17,574 bases of DNA from JBBQAA01 sp038254195 (GTDB lineage: Bacteria > Actinomycetota > Thermoleophilia > Solirubrobacterales > Solirubrobacteraceae), in assembly GCA_038254195.1 (NCBI GenBank), contig JBBSGJ010000030.1, positions 1 to 17,574 of the forward strand, written 5' to 3'. Positions within the stretch are counted from its first letter, which is position 1. Every line of letters begins with the position of its first letter. Positions 1 through 8,506 of the stretch are shown here, piece by piece. The notes beneath the pieces are model-generated. The model saw nothing but the letters and a program-made list of their open reading frames with translations. It was not told where the DNA came from and did no database searches. The translations under genes and the position numbers were made by a program.

Positions 1-2
1 CG

Positions 3-596
3 GCCGCGGTCTCGGCCACGCTCGCGGCCCGCATCCCGGGGGCGAGCACCCGGCGGCGGCTGGCGGTCCAGCCCTGCGGCGTTGAACTCGGGCGCTTCCG
101 CCCCCTTCCGCGCGCCGCGGCCCGGGCGGCGCTCGGGCTCGACCCGGCGCGGCGTTACCTGCTCCTCCCCACCGACCCCACCCGGCGCGTGAAGCGCGCC
201 GACCGGGCGCGAGCGCTCGCCGCGGCGGCCGGCGCGGAGCTGCTCACGCTCGGCGCCGAGCACCCCGCACGCATGCCGCTGTGGGTCAACGCCGCCGACG
301 CGGTCTGCGTCCCCTCCGAGGAGGAGGGCTTTGGCCTGGCCACGCTCGAGGCCCTGGCCTGCGACGTCCCCGTGCTCGCAACGCCCCGCGGGGTGGCGCC
401 GCTCGCCCTGCGGGGGGTCACCGGGACGCTCTGCGCGGAGTGGGACCTCGAGGTCTGGAGGCGGGCGCTCGCGCCCCACCTCGCGGTGGCGGACCCGCGC
501 GTCGCCGGCCGGCGCCGGGCCGCGCTCTTCGGGGCGCGCCGGATGGCCGACCGCGTGCTCGTGGCCTGGGAGGAGCTCGTCCAGACCCGGTCGTGA
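3..596 (+). CDS. GT4-type glycosyltransferase, C-terminal part (5' end outside window)
   Basis: The open frame runs from the window edge to a TGA at 594-596, so only the last ~197 residues are visible. The segment looks like the C-terminal (nucleotide-sugar-binding) Rossmann half of a GT-B glycosyltransferase. It has a 'CGVELGRFRP' stretch like the usual 'NGVD..RF.P' linker, then 'AALGLDP', then the family-4 signature 'PSEEEGFGLATLEALACDVP' followed by 'VLAT'. In GT4 enzymes the E-x7-E pattern in this stretch contacts the donor sugar nucleotide; here E..GFGLATLE provides it. A GTG at 189 could be mistaken for a start, but the homologous sequence clearly extends upstream of it. Acceptor and donor cannot be read from the sequence. 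It is the last gene before a 55-bp gap and a new gene pair, so probably the end of a cell-envelope sugar operon lying to the left. Confidence 0.85.
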   Translation, partial: AAVSATLAARIPGASTRRRLAVQPCGVELGRFRPLPRAAARAALGLDPARRYLLLPTDPTRRVKRADRARALAAAAGAELLTLGAEHPARMPLWVNAADAVCVPSEEEGFGLATLEALACDVPVLATPRGVAPLALRGVTGTLCAEWDLEVWRRALAPHLAVADPRVAGRRRAALFGARRMADRVLVAWEELVQTRS

Positions 597-611
597 GCCC
601 GGGACCGTTTC

Positions 612-617
612 TATACT
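612..617 (+). promoter_or_regulatory. Possible -10 element (TATACT)
   Basis: TATACT matches the TATAAT consensus at five of six positions and stands out in GC-rich DNA. It lies 35 bases before the ATG at 652, in the 55-bp gap after the glycosyltransferase. I see no convincing -35 hexamer 15-19 bases upstream, and no Shine-Dalgarno directly before the ATG. Confidence 0.35.
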
Positions 618-651
618 TGGCGGTTCTGCGCCCCGTCGGCGCGGCTCCTCC

Positions 652-1401
652 ATGGCCGGTCTGTTCTCTCGCATCACACGCCGCGCCGCCCCCCCCAGAG
701 CTCCCGGTCCCGAGCGTGCGACGGTGTCCGACTCCCCGGTCTCCGCCTGGCTCGAGCGCTCGTCGGAGGCGACCGCCCGCCCCTCGGCGCCGGGCTGGGG
801 GAGCCGGAACGGCGCCCCCGCGCCCCCGGTGACGCCCGAGCCCGCGGCGCCTCCGGCTCCCGCGCCCCCCGTGACGCCCGAGCCCGTGGCGCCCCCGGAT
901 CGCCCCCTCGTGGAGGAGATCGCCCCCGCCCCGGAGCCCGTCTCCCGGCCGATGTCACCGCCGGCCGAGCCCGACCCCCCTACGCGCACCCTGCCGCCGG
1001 TCGCCCCCGACACCCCGACCGCAGCGGAGTCCGAGGCCCCGGCTCCCAGGGACGACGCCGACGGCCGCCCCTCCTTCCGCCACCGCGCGCGCCTGCGCCG
1101 CCGGGCGCGCTACCTCCGCCGCGGGCGCGAGGTGCAGCTCCGGGACCTCGGCGGCCTCGTCTTCGAGCTCGACCGGGCCGGGCGCGAGCCGGGCGACCTC
1201 GTCCGTCAGAAGCTCGATGCGCTCCGGGCGACGTCCACCGAGCTCACCGCGCTCGACGGCATCCTCGGCAATCCCGCCACGCTGCTCGAGCTCCGTGAGC
1301 CCGGCGTCGGCGGCTCCTGCCCGCACTGCCGCGCCGTCCACGGCAGCGCCGACGCCTTCTGCGCCTCCTGCGGGCAGGATCTCTCGGCGGGCGGAAGGTG
1401 A
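652..1401 (+). CDS. Proline-rich protein with C-terminal zinc ribbon, unknown function
   Basis: A 249-residue protein that I do not recognise as a named family. Residues ~50-135 are Pro/Ala/Glu-rich and presumably disordered, including a 14-residue duplication. Residues ~140-215 are charged and helical, with an Arg-rich start ('RARLRRRARYLRRGREVQ') and a Leu/Asp/Glu-rich remainder. The C-terminus is a zinc ribbon, C223-P-H-C226 and C237-A-S-C240. The ATG at 652 is chosen because the frame upstream of it is merely the shadow of the glycosyltransferase. No signal peptide or membrane segment is visible. The next gene starts 4 bases after this stop and also carries a zinc ribbon, so the two are probably co-translated partners. 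Similar zinc-ribbon pairs are, to my memory, common hypothetical genes in Thermoleophilia; this was not checked. Confidence 0.8.
   Translation: MAGLFSRITRRAAPPRAPGPERATVSDSPVSAWLERSSEATARPSAPGWGSRNGAPAPPVTPEPAAPPAPAPPVTPEPVAPPDRPLVEEIAPAPEPVSRPMSPPAEPDPPTRTLPPVAPDTPTAAESEAPAPRDDADGRPSFRHRARLRRRARYLRRGREVQLRDLGGLVFELDRAGREPGDLVRQKLDALRATSTELTALDGILGNPATLLELREPGVGGSCPHCRAVHGSADAFCASCGQDLSAGGR
820..903 (+). repeat. Two 42-bp tandem in-frame repeat units
   Basis: Units 820-861 and 862-903 encode 'APPVTPEPAAPPAP' and 'APPVTPEPVAPPDR'. The period of 42 bp keeps the reading frame. It is an internal duplication inside the disordered proline-rich region of the zinc-ribbon protein, with only a few diverged bases. 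Confidence 0.75.
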
Positions 1402-2075
1402 ACGGGTGAGCGCCACCGTCGAGCAGCCTCCCACCCGCCCGGCTGTCGCCTGCCCACGCTGCGGCGCGGAGGTCCCCCCCGAGCGCGACTGGTGCCTCGA
1501 GTGCGGCGAGGCCGCCCGTACCCAGATCCTCCCCGCCCGCGGCTGGAAGCTCCCGATCGCGATCGTCGTCGGTGTGGTGCTCCTCGCCGGCGTCGCCGCG
1601 ATCGTCACCTTCGTCCAGCTCTCGAGCGACGCCGGGGACGCCGCCCGCCTCGCCCAGGCGCCCACGACCGCCCCGCCCGCACCCACCGCACCACCCCCGG
1701 CGGCCACGACCACCCTCCCGCCGGGGGCCACCCCCGCGGCACCGACGCCGCCGACGACCCCCCCCACGCCGGCCACTCCCGCCCCCACCGGCACGGTCGG
1801 GACCTGGCCCGCCGGCCGGACGGCCTACACCGTGGTGCTCATCTCCTCCACGTCACCCACGGCCGCCCGGGCCGCCGCGCAGAAGCTGCTCGGCAAGAGT
1901 CGCGGTGAGCCCGTCGGCACCCTGCGCTCCGACGACCACCCGGGCCTCACCCCGGGCTACGTCGTCGTCTTCTCCGGCCAGTACGACACCCTCGTCGCCG
2001 CCCAGCGTGCCGCCCAGGGCTGGCACGGCATGGGCTCGCGCGGCGCCTACGCCAAGCTCGTCAGGGCGGGCGGGG

Positions 2076-3083
<1,008 letters not shown>

Positions 3084-3101
3084 GGAGCGGGATCCCGCTC
3101 C
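3084..3101. promoter_or_regulatory. Perfect 18-bp palindrome between divergent genes
   Basis: GGAGCGGGATCCCGCTCC is identical to its own reverse complement. It begins at the base next to the deacetylase ATG (3081-3083) and fills half of the 38-bp gap to nadB. This is a typical form and place for a dimeric repressor operator. In the deacetylase transcript it could also fold into a hairpin next to the start codon. Confidence 0.5.
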
Positions 3102-3102
3102 G

Positions 3103-3109
3103 TACGGTA
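3103..3109. promoter_or_regulatory. Possible bidirectional -10 element (TACGGTA)
   Basis: On the plus strand, TACGGT (3103-3108) would give a very short leader for nadB (ATG 3122). On the minus strand, TACCGT (3109-3104) would start transcription inside the palindrome, ~14 bases before the deacetylase ATG. Both fit TAnnnT. No -35 hexamer is evident on either strand, so this is tentative. Confidence 0.3.
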
Positions 3110-3121
3110 GACCGCCTCGGC

Positions 3122-4558
3122 ATGGCGAGCGGGCACGCGGATCTGGCGGTGGTGGGTGCCGGCGCGGCCGGGCTCTACGCCGCCCTGCGCGCGGCACGGG
3201 AGGGGGCCCGGGTCATCCTCGTCTCGGCCGCGCCGCTGGCCGAGTCGGCCTCCTACTGGGCCCAGGGCGGGATCGCTGCCGCGCTCGCCGCCCCGGACTC
3301 TCCCGAGCGCCACCTGGAGGACACCCTGCGGGCCGGGCGCGGGGCCGTCCGGCCCTCCGCCGCCCGCGCGCTCGTCGTCGAGGCTCCGGGGGCGGTGCAC
3401 GACCTCGTCGGCCTCGGCGTGCGCTTCGACGCCGATCGCGAAGGACGGCTCGCGCTCGGACTCGAGGGCGGGCACTCCGAGCGGCGCGTCGTGCACGCGG
3501 GGGGCTCCGCGACCGGCCGCCGGGTCACCCGGCAGCTCGCGGCCGACGTCGCCGAGGACGACGGGATCGAAGTGTGGGAGCCCACCCGCGCGATCGCCCT
3601 GCGGGTCCACGAGGGCCGCTGTGTGGGGCTCGACGCCGACGACGGCCGCACGCTGACGGCCCGGGCCGTCGTCCTGGCCACGGGCGGCGCGGCCGCGCTC
3701 TGGGCGCGGACGACGAATCCCCCCGGCGCCACGGGCGGGGGGCTGGGGATCGCCTGGGCGGCCGGGGCGGCGCTCGCCGACCTCGAGCTCGTCCAGTTCC
3801 ATCCCACGGCCGTGGTGGGAATCGCCGGCATCGAGGGCTTCCTCGTCACCGAGGCGGTCCGGGGGGAGGGCGGGACGCTGCTCGACGGCGGCGGGGAGCG
3901 CTTCGTGGACGAGCTCGCGCCGCGCGACGAGGTCGCCCGGGCCGTCGCGGCGCAGGAGGATGTCGTCCACCTCGACATGCGCCACGTCGACCACGAGCGC
4001 TTCCCCAACGTGGTGACCGCGCTGCGCGGGGCCGGCCTCGATCCCGCACGGGACCTCGTGCCCGTCGCGCCGGCTGCGCACTACGTCATGGGGGGGATCG
4101 TCGCCGACCGCGACGGCCGCTCGACCCTCCCCGGCCTCTTCGCCGTGGGAGAGTGCTCGTGCACGGGCCTCCACGGAGCCAACCGCCTGGCCTCGAACTC
4201 GCTGTCGGAGTGCTTCGTGTGGGGCGCCCGCGCGGCGCGGGCCGGACTGGAGGAGCCCGCCCCCGCCGCCTCGGGCGAGCCCGCCCCGCCCGCGCCCGCG
4301 ACGCTCGCCCCTCCCACTCCCGCGACCCGCGACGCCCTGTGGCGACGCGCCGGGCTCGAGCGCGACGCCGAGGGCCTCGCCGCGCTCGCCGGCGACCTCC
4401 ATCCGCTCGCCCGCCTCGTGGCGCGCTGCGCGCTGGACCGTGAGGAGACCCGCGGCGCCCACGTGCGCTCCGACCACCCCGCGCTCGACCCGGCGTGGGA
4501 TGGGCACCACGCCGTCCTCACGGGTGACGAGGCGCCCCTCGCGCAGCGCTGGTCCTGA
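3122..4558 (+). CDS. nadB: L-aspartate oxidase
   Basis: A 478-residue FAD enzyme of the succinate dehydrogenase/fumarate reductase flavoprotein family that oxidises L-aspartate to iminoaspartate, the first step of de novo NAD synthesis. Visible signatures: the FAD-binding 'VVGAGAAGLYAA' (G12, G14, G17), 'SYWAQGGIAAA', 'LELVQFHPTAV', 'RGEGG', 'AHYVMGGI', and the FAD-contacting 'GLHGANRLASNSLSE'. The 'AQGGI' and 'HGANRLASNSL' forms favour NadB over the respiratory flavoproteins. The C-terminal helical domain is short, ~105 residues after the FAD domain, with an Ala/Pro-rich linker; classical NadB is ~530-540 residues. The partners nadA and nadC are not in the window. The ATG at 3122 is the natural start, with only a short leader and no evident Shine-Dalgarno, which would suit a leaderless transcript. 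Confidence 0.92.
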   Translation: MASGHADLAVVGAGAAGLYAALRAAREGARVILVSAAPLAESASYWAQGGIAAALAAPDSPERHLEDTLRAGRGAVRPSAARALVVEAPGAVHDLVGLGVRFDADREGRLALGLEGGHSERRVVHAGGSATGRRVTRQLAADVAEDDGIEVWEPTRAIALRVHEGRCVGLDADDGRTLTARAVVLATGGAAALWARTTNPPGATGGGLGIAWAAGAALADLELVQFHPTAVVGIAGIEGFLVTEAVRGEGGTLLDGGGERFVDELAPRDEVARAVAAQEDVVHLDMRHVDHERFPNVVTALRGAGLDPARDLVPVAPAAHYVMGGIVADRDGRSTLPGLFAVGECSCTGLHGANRLASNSLSECFVWGARAARAGLEEPAPAASGEPAPPAPATLAPPTPATRDALWRRAGLERDAEGLAALAGDLHPLARLVARCALDREETRGAHVRSDHPALDPAWDGHHAVLTGDEAPLAQRWS

Positions 4559-4642
4559 TCAGTCGCGCCTTAACACGTCCTCAACACTGGGTGCGTTTAA
4601 GCACGACGAGGGACCGATTCGGGAGGAAGGACCCAGGGAGAG
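4559..4642 (+). promoter_or_regulatory. Leader/promoter region of the Cys/His protein and hyu genes
   Basis: This 84-bp gap is less GC-rich than its surroundings. It holds TTAACA (4570-4575), two AACAC copies 11 bases apart (4572-4576 and 4583-4587), and GTTTAA (4595-4600) flanked by GTGC/GCAC arms. None forms a standard -35/-10 pair at 16-18 bases, so the promoter is not pinned down. A purine-rich ribosome site (GGAGGAAGG, 4622-4630) and a GGGAG (4636-4640) precede the ATG at 4643. Confidence 0.35.
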
Positions 4643-5050
4643 ATGTACCGCTTCAGCCGTGCCATCTACCGGGAGCTCGCCCACGACATCGTCGACGGCG
4701 AGCACGAGAAGGTGCTCAAGGCCTGCGAGAGGACCGTCGAGCGGCTCGCGCTCGACCGCACCTACTTCGCCCGGCCCACGCGCACCCTGTTCAACGACAT
4801 CCGCTCGCACTTCGGAGTGCACACGCAGCATCGCGTGCTCCGGGTCGTCGATCGCTACGTCAGCTGCGCGGACGACTATCTCTCCAAGCTGCCCCGTAGC
4901 GGCTACGACGCGGCCGGCAACCCGCTGCACTGCAAGGCGACCACGCGCCGCGGTACGCCGTGCCAGCGCATCCCGCTGCCGCGCAACGGCTACTGCCCGT
5001 CGCACCAGCACCTCGCCGAGACGGAGGACGCAGCACCCATCGCGGCGTAG
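4643..5050 (+). CDS. Small Cys/His-motif protein of unknown function
   Basis: A 135-residue cytosolic protein. The first ~85 residues are helical and charged ('ELAHDIVDGEHEKVLKACER', 'YFARPTRTLFNDIRSHFGVH'). The C-terminal part carries C97-K-A-T-T-R-R-G-T-P-C107 followed by 'GYCPSH' with C118 and H121, a C-x9-C-x10-C-x2-H pattern. The same 'C.A.T..G..C......YC..H' module appears as a zinc-binding tail in many unrelated bacterial and phage proteins, so zinc binding is likely but function is not implied. A Shine-Dalgarno-like purine run precedes the ATG. Its stop is 16 bases before the hyuA ATG, so it is probably the first gene of that operon; whether it regulates the operon or simply shares a transcript is open. 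Confidence 0.8.
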   Translation: MYRFSRAIYRELAHDIVDGEHEKVLKACERTVERLALDRTYFARPTRTLFNDIRSHFGVHTQHRVLRVVDRYVSCADDYLSKLPRSGYDAAGNPLHCKATTRRGTPCQRIPLPRNGYCPSHQHLAETEDAAPIAA

Positions 5051-5066
5051 GAGGAGAATCCCGGGC

Positions 5067-7049
5067 ATGGTCCTCGGGGTCGATGTCGGCGGCACCTTCA
5101 CCGACGCGGTGCTGGCCACGCAGGACGGCGTGGTCACCGCGAAGGCCCCCTCCACGCCGGAGGACCAGTCCGAGGGCGTGCTCGCCGCCGTGCGGGAGGC
5201 GCTCGAGCGCGCGGGGCGGCGCGCCGAGGACGTGGAGCGCTTCGCCCACGGGATGACCGTGGCCACCAACGCGCTGCTCGAGGGCAAGGGCGCCCGCACC
5301 GCGCTCGTGACCACCGCGGGCTTCGAGGACGTCGTCGAGCTCGCGCGCCAGGACCGCCCCGCGCTGTACGACCTGTGCGTAGGGCGCCCGGCGCCGCTCG
5401 TGCCGCCCGAGCGCCGCTACGGCGCGCCCGAGCGGATGGGGCCCGAGGGCGTCGAGCAGGCGCTCGACCCGGAAGCGGCGCGTGACCTCGCCGCGCGCAT
5501 CGCGCAGGACGGCGCCGAGGCCGTCGCCGTCGTCCTCCTGCACGCCTACCGCCATCCCGAGCACGAGCGGCTGCTCGCCGAGGCGCTCGCCCACCACGAG
5601 ATCCACGTCTCGCTCTCCCACGCGGTGACCGGCACGTTCCGCGAGTACGAGCGCGCGGCGACCACAGAGGTCGACGCCGCCCTCTCCCCCCTGCTCGCCC
5701 GCTACCTGCGCGCGCTGGTCACCCGCGCCGGGGAGGAGGGACTGCCCGCCCCGGCGATCATGCAGTCCAACGGCGGCCTCGTCGAGGCCGGGGCGGCGGC
5801 CGGCCACGCGAGCTGGACGGTTCTCTCGGGCCCCGCGGGGGGCGCGGCGGGAGCCGCCTACGCGGGCCGGGCGGCAGGTGTGGACGACGCGCTGTGCTTC
5901 GACATGGGCGGCACCTCGTGTGACGTCTGCGTGGTCGACGGCGGGAAGGTCCGCGAGACGCAAGGCCGGGAGGTCGGCGGCCGTCCCCTCGCCCTGCCGA
6001 TGCTCGACGTCCACACGGTCGGCGCGGGCGGCGGGTCGGTGGCGTGGCGCGATCCCGGCGGCGCGCTCGGGGGGGGGCCCCGCGCGGCGGGCGCCGACCC
6101 CGGTCCCGCCGCCTACGGCCGTGGCGGCGAGGAGCCGACGGTGACCGACGCCCACGTCGTCCTCGGCCGGCTCGGGGGTGGACTGGCGGGCGGAGTGGAG
6201 CTCGACCACGAGGCGGCGCGGCGGGCGGTGGAGGTCCTCGCCGGGGAGCTCGGGCTCGGACCCGACGAGTGCGCCGAGGGGATCCTCCGGGTCGCCAACG
6301 CGGAGATGCTCCGCGCGCTGCGGGTGATGACCGTCGAGCGCGGCGTGGACCCGCGCCGCTACGCACTGCTCGCCTTCGGTGGGGCGGGTGGGCTCCACGC
6401 CGCCGACCTCGCCGCCGAGCTCGGCGCCGAACGCGTGCTCTGCCCCCGCGCCGGCGGGGTCCTCTCCGCCCTCGGCCTGGCCGTCTCGCCCGGCCGCCGG
6501 GACGCCCAGCGCTCCCTGCTGCTCGCGGGCGACGAGCTCACCGCCGATGCGGCCCGGGAAGCCGCCGAGGCGCTCGGGGAGGCGGCCCGCGACGCGCTCG
6601 ACGCGCCCGAGGCCGAGCTGCGCACGGAGTGGGACCTGCGCTACCGCGGGCAGGCGTTCGAGCTGACGGTCGGCGGGGAGCCCGGCGGCCGGGGAGGTGG
6701 GTGGGACCCGAATTCCCTCCGTGAGGCCTTCGAGGACGCCCACGAGGGCCTGTACGGCCACCGCGACCCCGAGGGCGTGCTCGAACTCGTCACGGCCCGC
6801 GTCACGGCCACGGTCCCCGGCCCGGAGCTCACGCTCGTCGCCGCCGCGGGCGAGGTCGAGGAGGCCGAGCGCGAGGTCGTCTGGGCGGGCGAGCGTCAGT
6901 CCACCCGCATCCTCCGCGGCGACCTGCCCCAGGGCACCACGGTCTCGGGCCCGGCGATCTGCGAGCTGCCCGAGGCGACGGTCGCCGTCCCGCCGGGGTG
7001 GAAGGGCGAGATCCACGAGAGCGGAGCCCTCACGCTGTGGATCCCGTAG
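5067..7049 (+). CDS. hyuA: Hydantoinase/oxoprolinase family, A subunit (ATP-grasping HyuA-like)
   Basis: A 660-residue subunit with the ASKHA-type ATPase fold. Seen: the N-terminal phosphate loop 'GVDVGGTFTDAVL' (~4-16), 'HGMTVATNALLEGKGARTAL', the second phosphate loop 'DMGGTSCDV' (D279), 'TVGAGGGSVAW', 'PGPAAYGRGG..PTVTDA', and 'FGGAGGLHAADLA'. HyuA subunits phosphorylate or otherwise activate a cyclic amide or ketone that the B subunit completes; known members include N-methylhydantoinase, 5-oxoprolinase and acetone/acetophenone carboxylases. The specific substrate cannot be assigned. The ATG at 5067 has a strong GGAGGAG ribosome site ten bases upstream and begins exactly at the conserved 'GVDVGGT' motif. 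It overlaps hyuB by 13 bp, which fits stoichiometric expression of a heteromeric enzyme. Confidence 0.92.
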   Translation: MVLGVDVGGTFTDAVLATQDGVVTAKAPSTPEDQSEGVLAAVREALERAGRRAEDVERFAHGMTVATNALLEGKGARTALVTTAGFEDVVELARQDRPALYDLCVGRPAPLVPPERRYGAPERMGPEGVEQALDPEAARDLAARIAQDGAEAVAVVLLHAYRHPEHERLLAEALAHHEIHVSLSHAVTGTFREYERAATTEVDAALSPLLARYLRALVTRAGEEGLPAPAIMQSNGGLVEAGAAAGHASWTVLSGPAGGAAGAAYAGRAAGVDDALCFDMGGTSCDVCVVDGGKVRETQGREVGGRPLALPMLDVHTVGAGGGSVAWRDPGGALGGGPRAAGADPGPAAYGRGGEEPTVTDAHVVLGRLGGGLAGGVELDHEAARRAVEVLAGELGLGPDECAEGILRVANAEMLRALRVMTVERGVDPRRYALLAFGGAGGLHAADLAAELGAERVLCPRAGGVLSALGLAVSPGRRDAQRSLLLAGDELTADAAREAAEALGEAARDALDAPEAELRTEWDLRYRGQAFELTVGGEPGGRGGGWDPNSLREAFEDAHEGLYGHRDPEGVLELVTARVTATVPGPELTLVAAAGEVEEAEREVVWAGERQSTRILRGDLPQGTTVSGPAICELPEATVAVPPGWKGEIHESGALTLWIP

Positions 7050-8506
7050 AGCTGCGCATCGTCCTCGGCGCCCTGCGCGCCGCCTGCGAGGAGATGGGCG
7101 CCGTCCTTGTCCGGGCCGCCCACTCGGCGAACATCAAGGAGCGGCGGGACGCCTCGGCCGCGCTCTTCGACCCCCACGGGGAGATGGTCATGCAGGCCGA
7201 GCACATCCCCGTCCACCTCGGGGCGATGCCCGCGGCGGTCGCCGCCGTCCTGCACGAGGACCACTCCGAGGGGCGCCCCTGGATCCTCAACGACCCCTTC
7301 CGCGGCGGGACCCACCTCCCCGACATCACGATCGTCACCCCCGTCCTCACCGACGAGGAGCTGGTGGGCTTCGCCGCGTGCCGCGCCCACCACGCCGACG
7401 TCGGCGGCCCCACCCCGGGCTCGATGCCCGCCGACTCGAAGACCCTCGAAGACGAGGGTGTCGTCATCTCCCCCCGCCCGGTCGACCCCGACGACCTCGA
7501 CGCCCTCGTCGAGGGCATGCGCCAGCCCGCCCAGCGCCGCGCCGACCTGCGCGCCCAGCTCGCGGCCAACCGCGCCGGGGCCAGACGGCTGCTCGAGCTG
7601 CGCGAGCGAACCGGTCCCGACGCGCTCCGGGAGGCGTTCGTCGAGGTCCTCGAATACGCGGAGCGCCGCACCCGCGCCTGCCTGGAGGCGATGGAGGACG
7701 GCGTGCACGAGGCGCAGGACGTCCTCGAGGCCGAGGAGGGCGACCTCACCCTGCGCCTCCGCGCCACGGTGTCCGGCGACGGGCTCGAGCTCGACTTCAC
7801 CGGCTCCGCCGAGCAGCACCCCGGCAACCTCAACTGCCCCGAGGCGGTGACACGCTCGGCCTGCTACTTCGCCCTGCGCGTGCTCACCGACCCCGACATC
7901 CCGCCCTCGGCCGGGGCCTACCGGCCGGTCCGGGTCCTCGCTCCCGAGGGCTCGCTGCTCAACGCGCGGGCCCCGGCCGCCGTGGTCGCCGGCAACGTGG
8001 AGACCTCCTCCCGCGTCGCCGATCTCGTCCTGCGCGCGTTCGGCCGCGCCCTCGGGCAGGGCACGATGAACAACCTGACCCTCGGCTCCGAAGCCTTCAC
8101 CTACTACGAGACCCTCGGCGGCGGCCAGGGCGCCTGCCACGACGCCGACGGGCCGAGCGCGGTCCACGTCGCCATGAGCAACACGCTGAACACGCCCGTC
8201 GAGGCGCTCGAGCTCGAGTTCCCCCTCCGGGCCCGGGAGTACTCGGTGCGTCGCGGGTCCGGCGGCGAGGGCCGCTTCCGGGGCGGCGACGGGGTCGTGC
8301 GTGAGCTCGAGGCCCTCGCCCCCATGGAGTTCTCCCTGCTCACCGAGCGCCGCCGCCACGCCCCGCCCGGGGCGCAGGGCGGCGGGGACGGCGCCCGCGG
8401 CCGCAACCTCCTCGACTCCGAGGAGCTCGGGCCCAAGGCGCGCGGGCGGCTGGAGCCCGGCCAGCGCCTGCGGATCGAGACCCCGGGCGGAGGTGGGCAT
8501 GGCTGA
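7037..8506 (+). CDS. hyuB: Hydantoinase/oxoprolinase family, B subunit (HyuB-like)
   Basis: A 489-residue partner of the preceding subunit. Family marks: 'VRAAHSANIKERRDASAALFD', 'GEMVMQAEHIPVHLGAMP', 'ILNDPFRGGTHLPDITIV', 'HHADVGGPTPGSMP', 'LDFTGSAEQHPGNLNCPEAV', 'NVETSSRVADLV', and a C-terminal 'RGSGGEGRFRGGDGVVRE'. The His/Asp-rich 'GGTHLPD' and 'HHADVGG' motifs are the metal-binding sites in known structures of this family. The GTG at 7037 is chosen over the open frame further upstream because 'VDPVELRIVLGALR' matches the family N-terminus; GGAG at 7023-7026 is the likely ribosome site. The stop overlaps the next gene's ATG by 8 bp. It is slightly shorter than usual (~510-560). Confidence 0.92.
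   Translation: MDPVELRIVLGALRAACEEMGAVLVRAAHSANIKERRDASAALFDPHGEMVMQAEHIPVHLGAMPAAVAAVLHEDHSEGRPWILNDPFRGGTHLPDITIVTPVLTDEELVGFAACRAHHADVGGPTPGSMPADSKTLEDEGVVISPRPVDPDDLDALVEGMRQPAQRRADLRAQLAANRAGARRLLELRERTGPDALREAFVEVLEYAERRTRACLEAMEDGVHEAQDVLEAEEGDLTLRLRATVSGDGLELDFTGSAEQHPGNLNCPEAVTRSACYFALRVLTDPDIPPSAGAYRPVRVLAPEGSLLNARAPAAVVAGNVETSSRVADLVLRAFGRALGQGTMNNLTLGSEAFTYYETLGGGQGACHDADGPSAVHVAMSNTLNTPVEALELEFPLRAREYSVRRGSGGEGRFRGGDGVVRELEALAPMEFSLLTERRRHAPPGAQGGGDGARGRNLLDSEELGPKARGRLEPGQRLRIETPGGGGHG

Noticed and set aside
4860..7016. Long minus-strand open frame across hyuA
   Set aside because: The plus strand has all HyuA motifs and a good ribosome site; the antisense product is low-complexity and motif-free.
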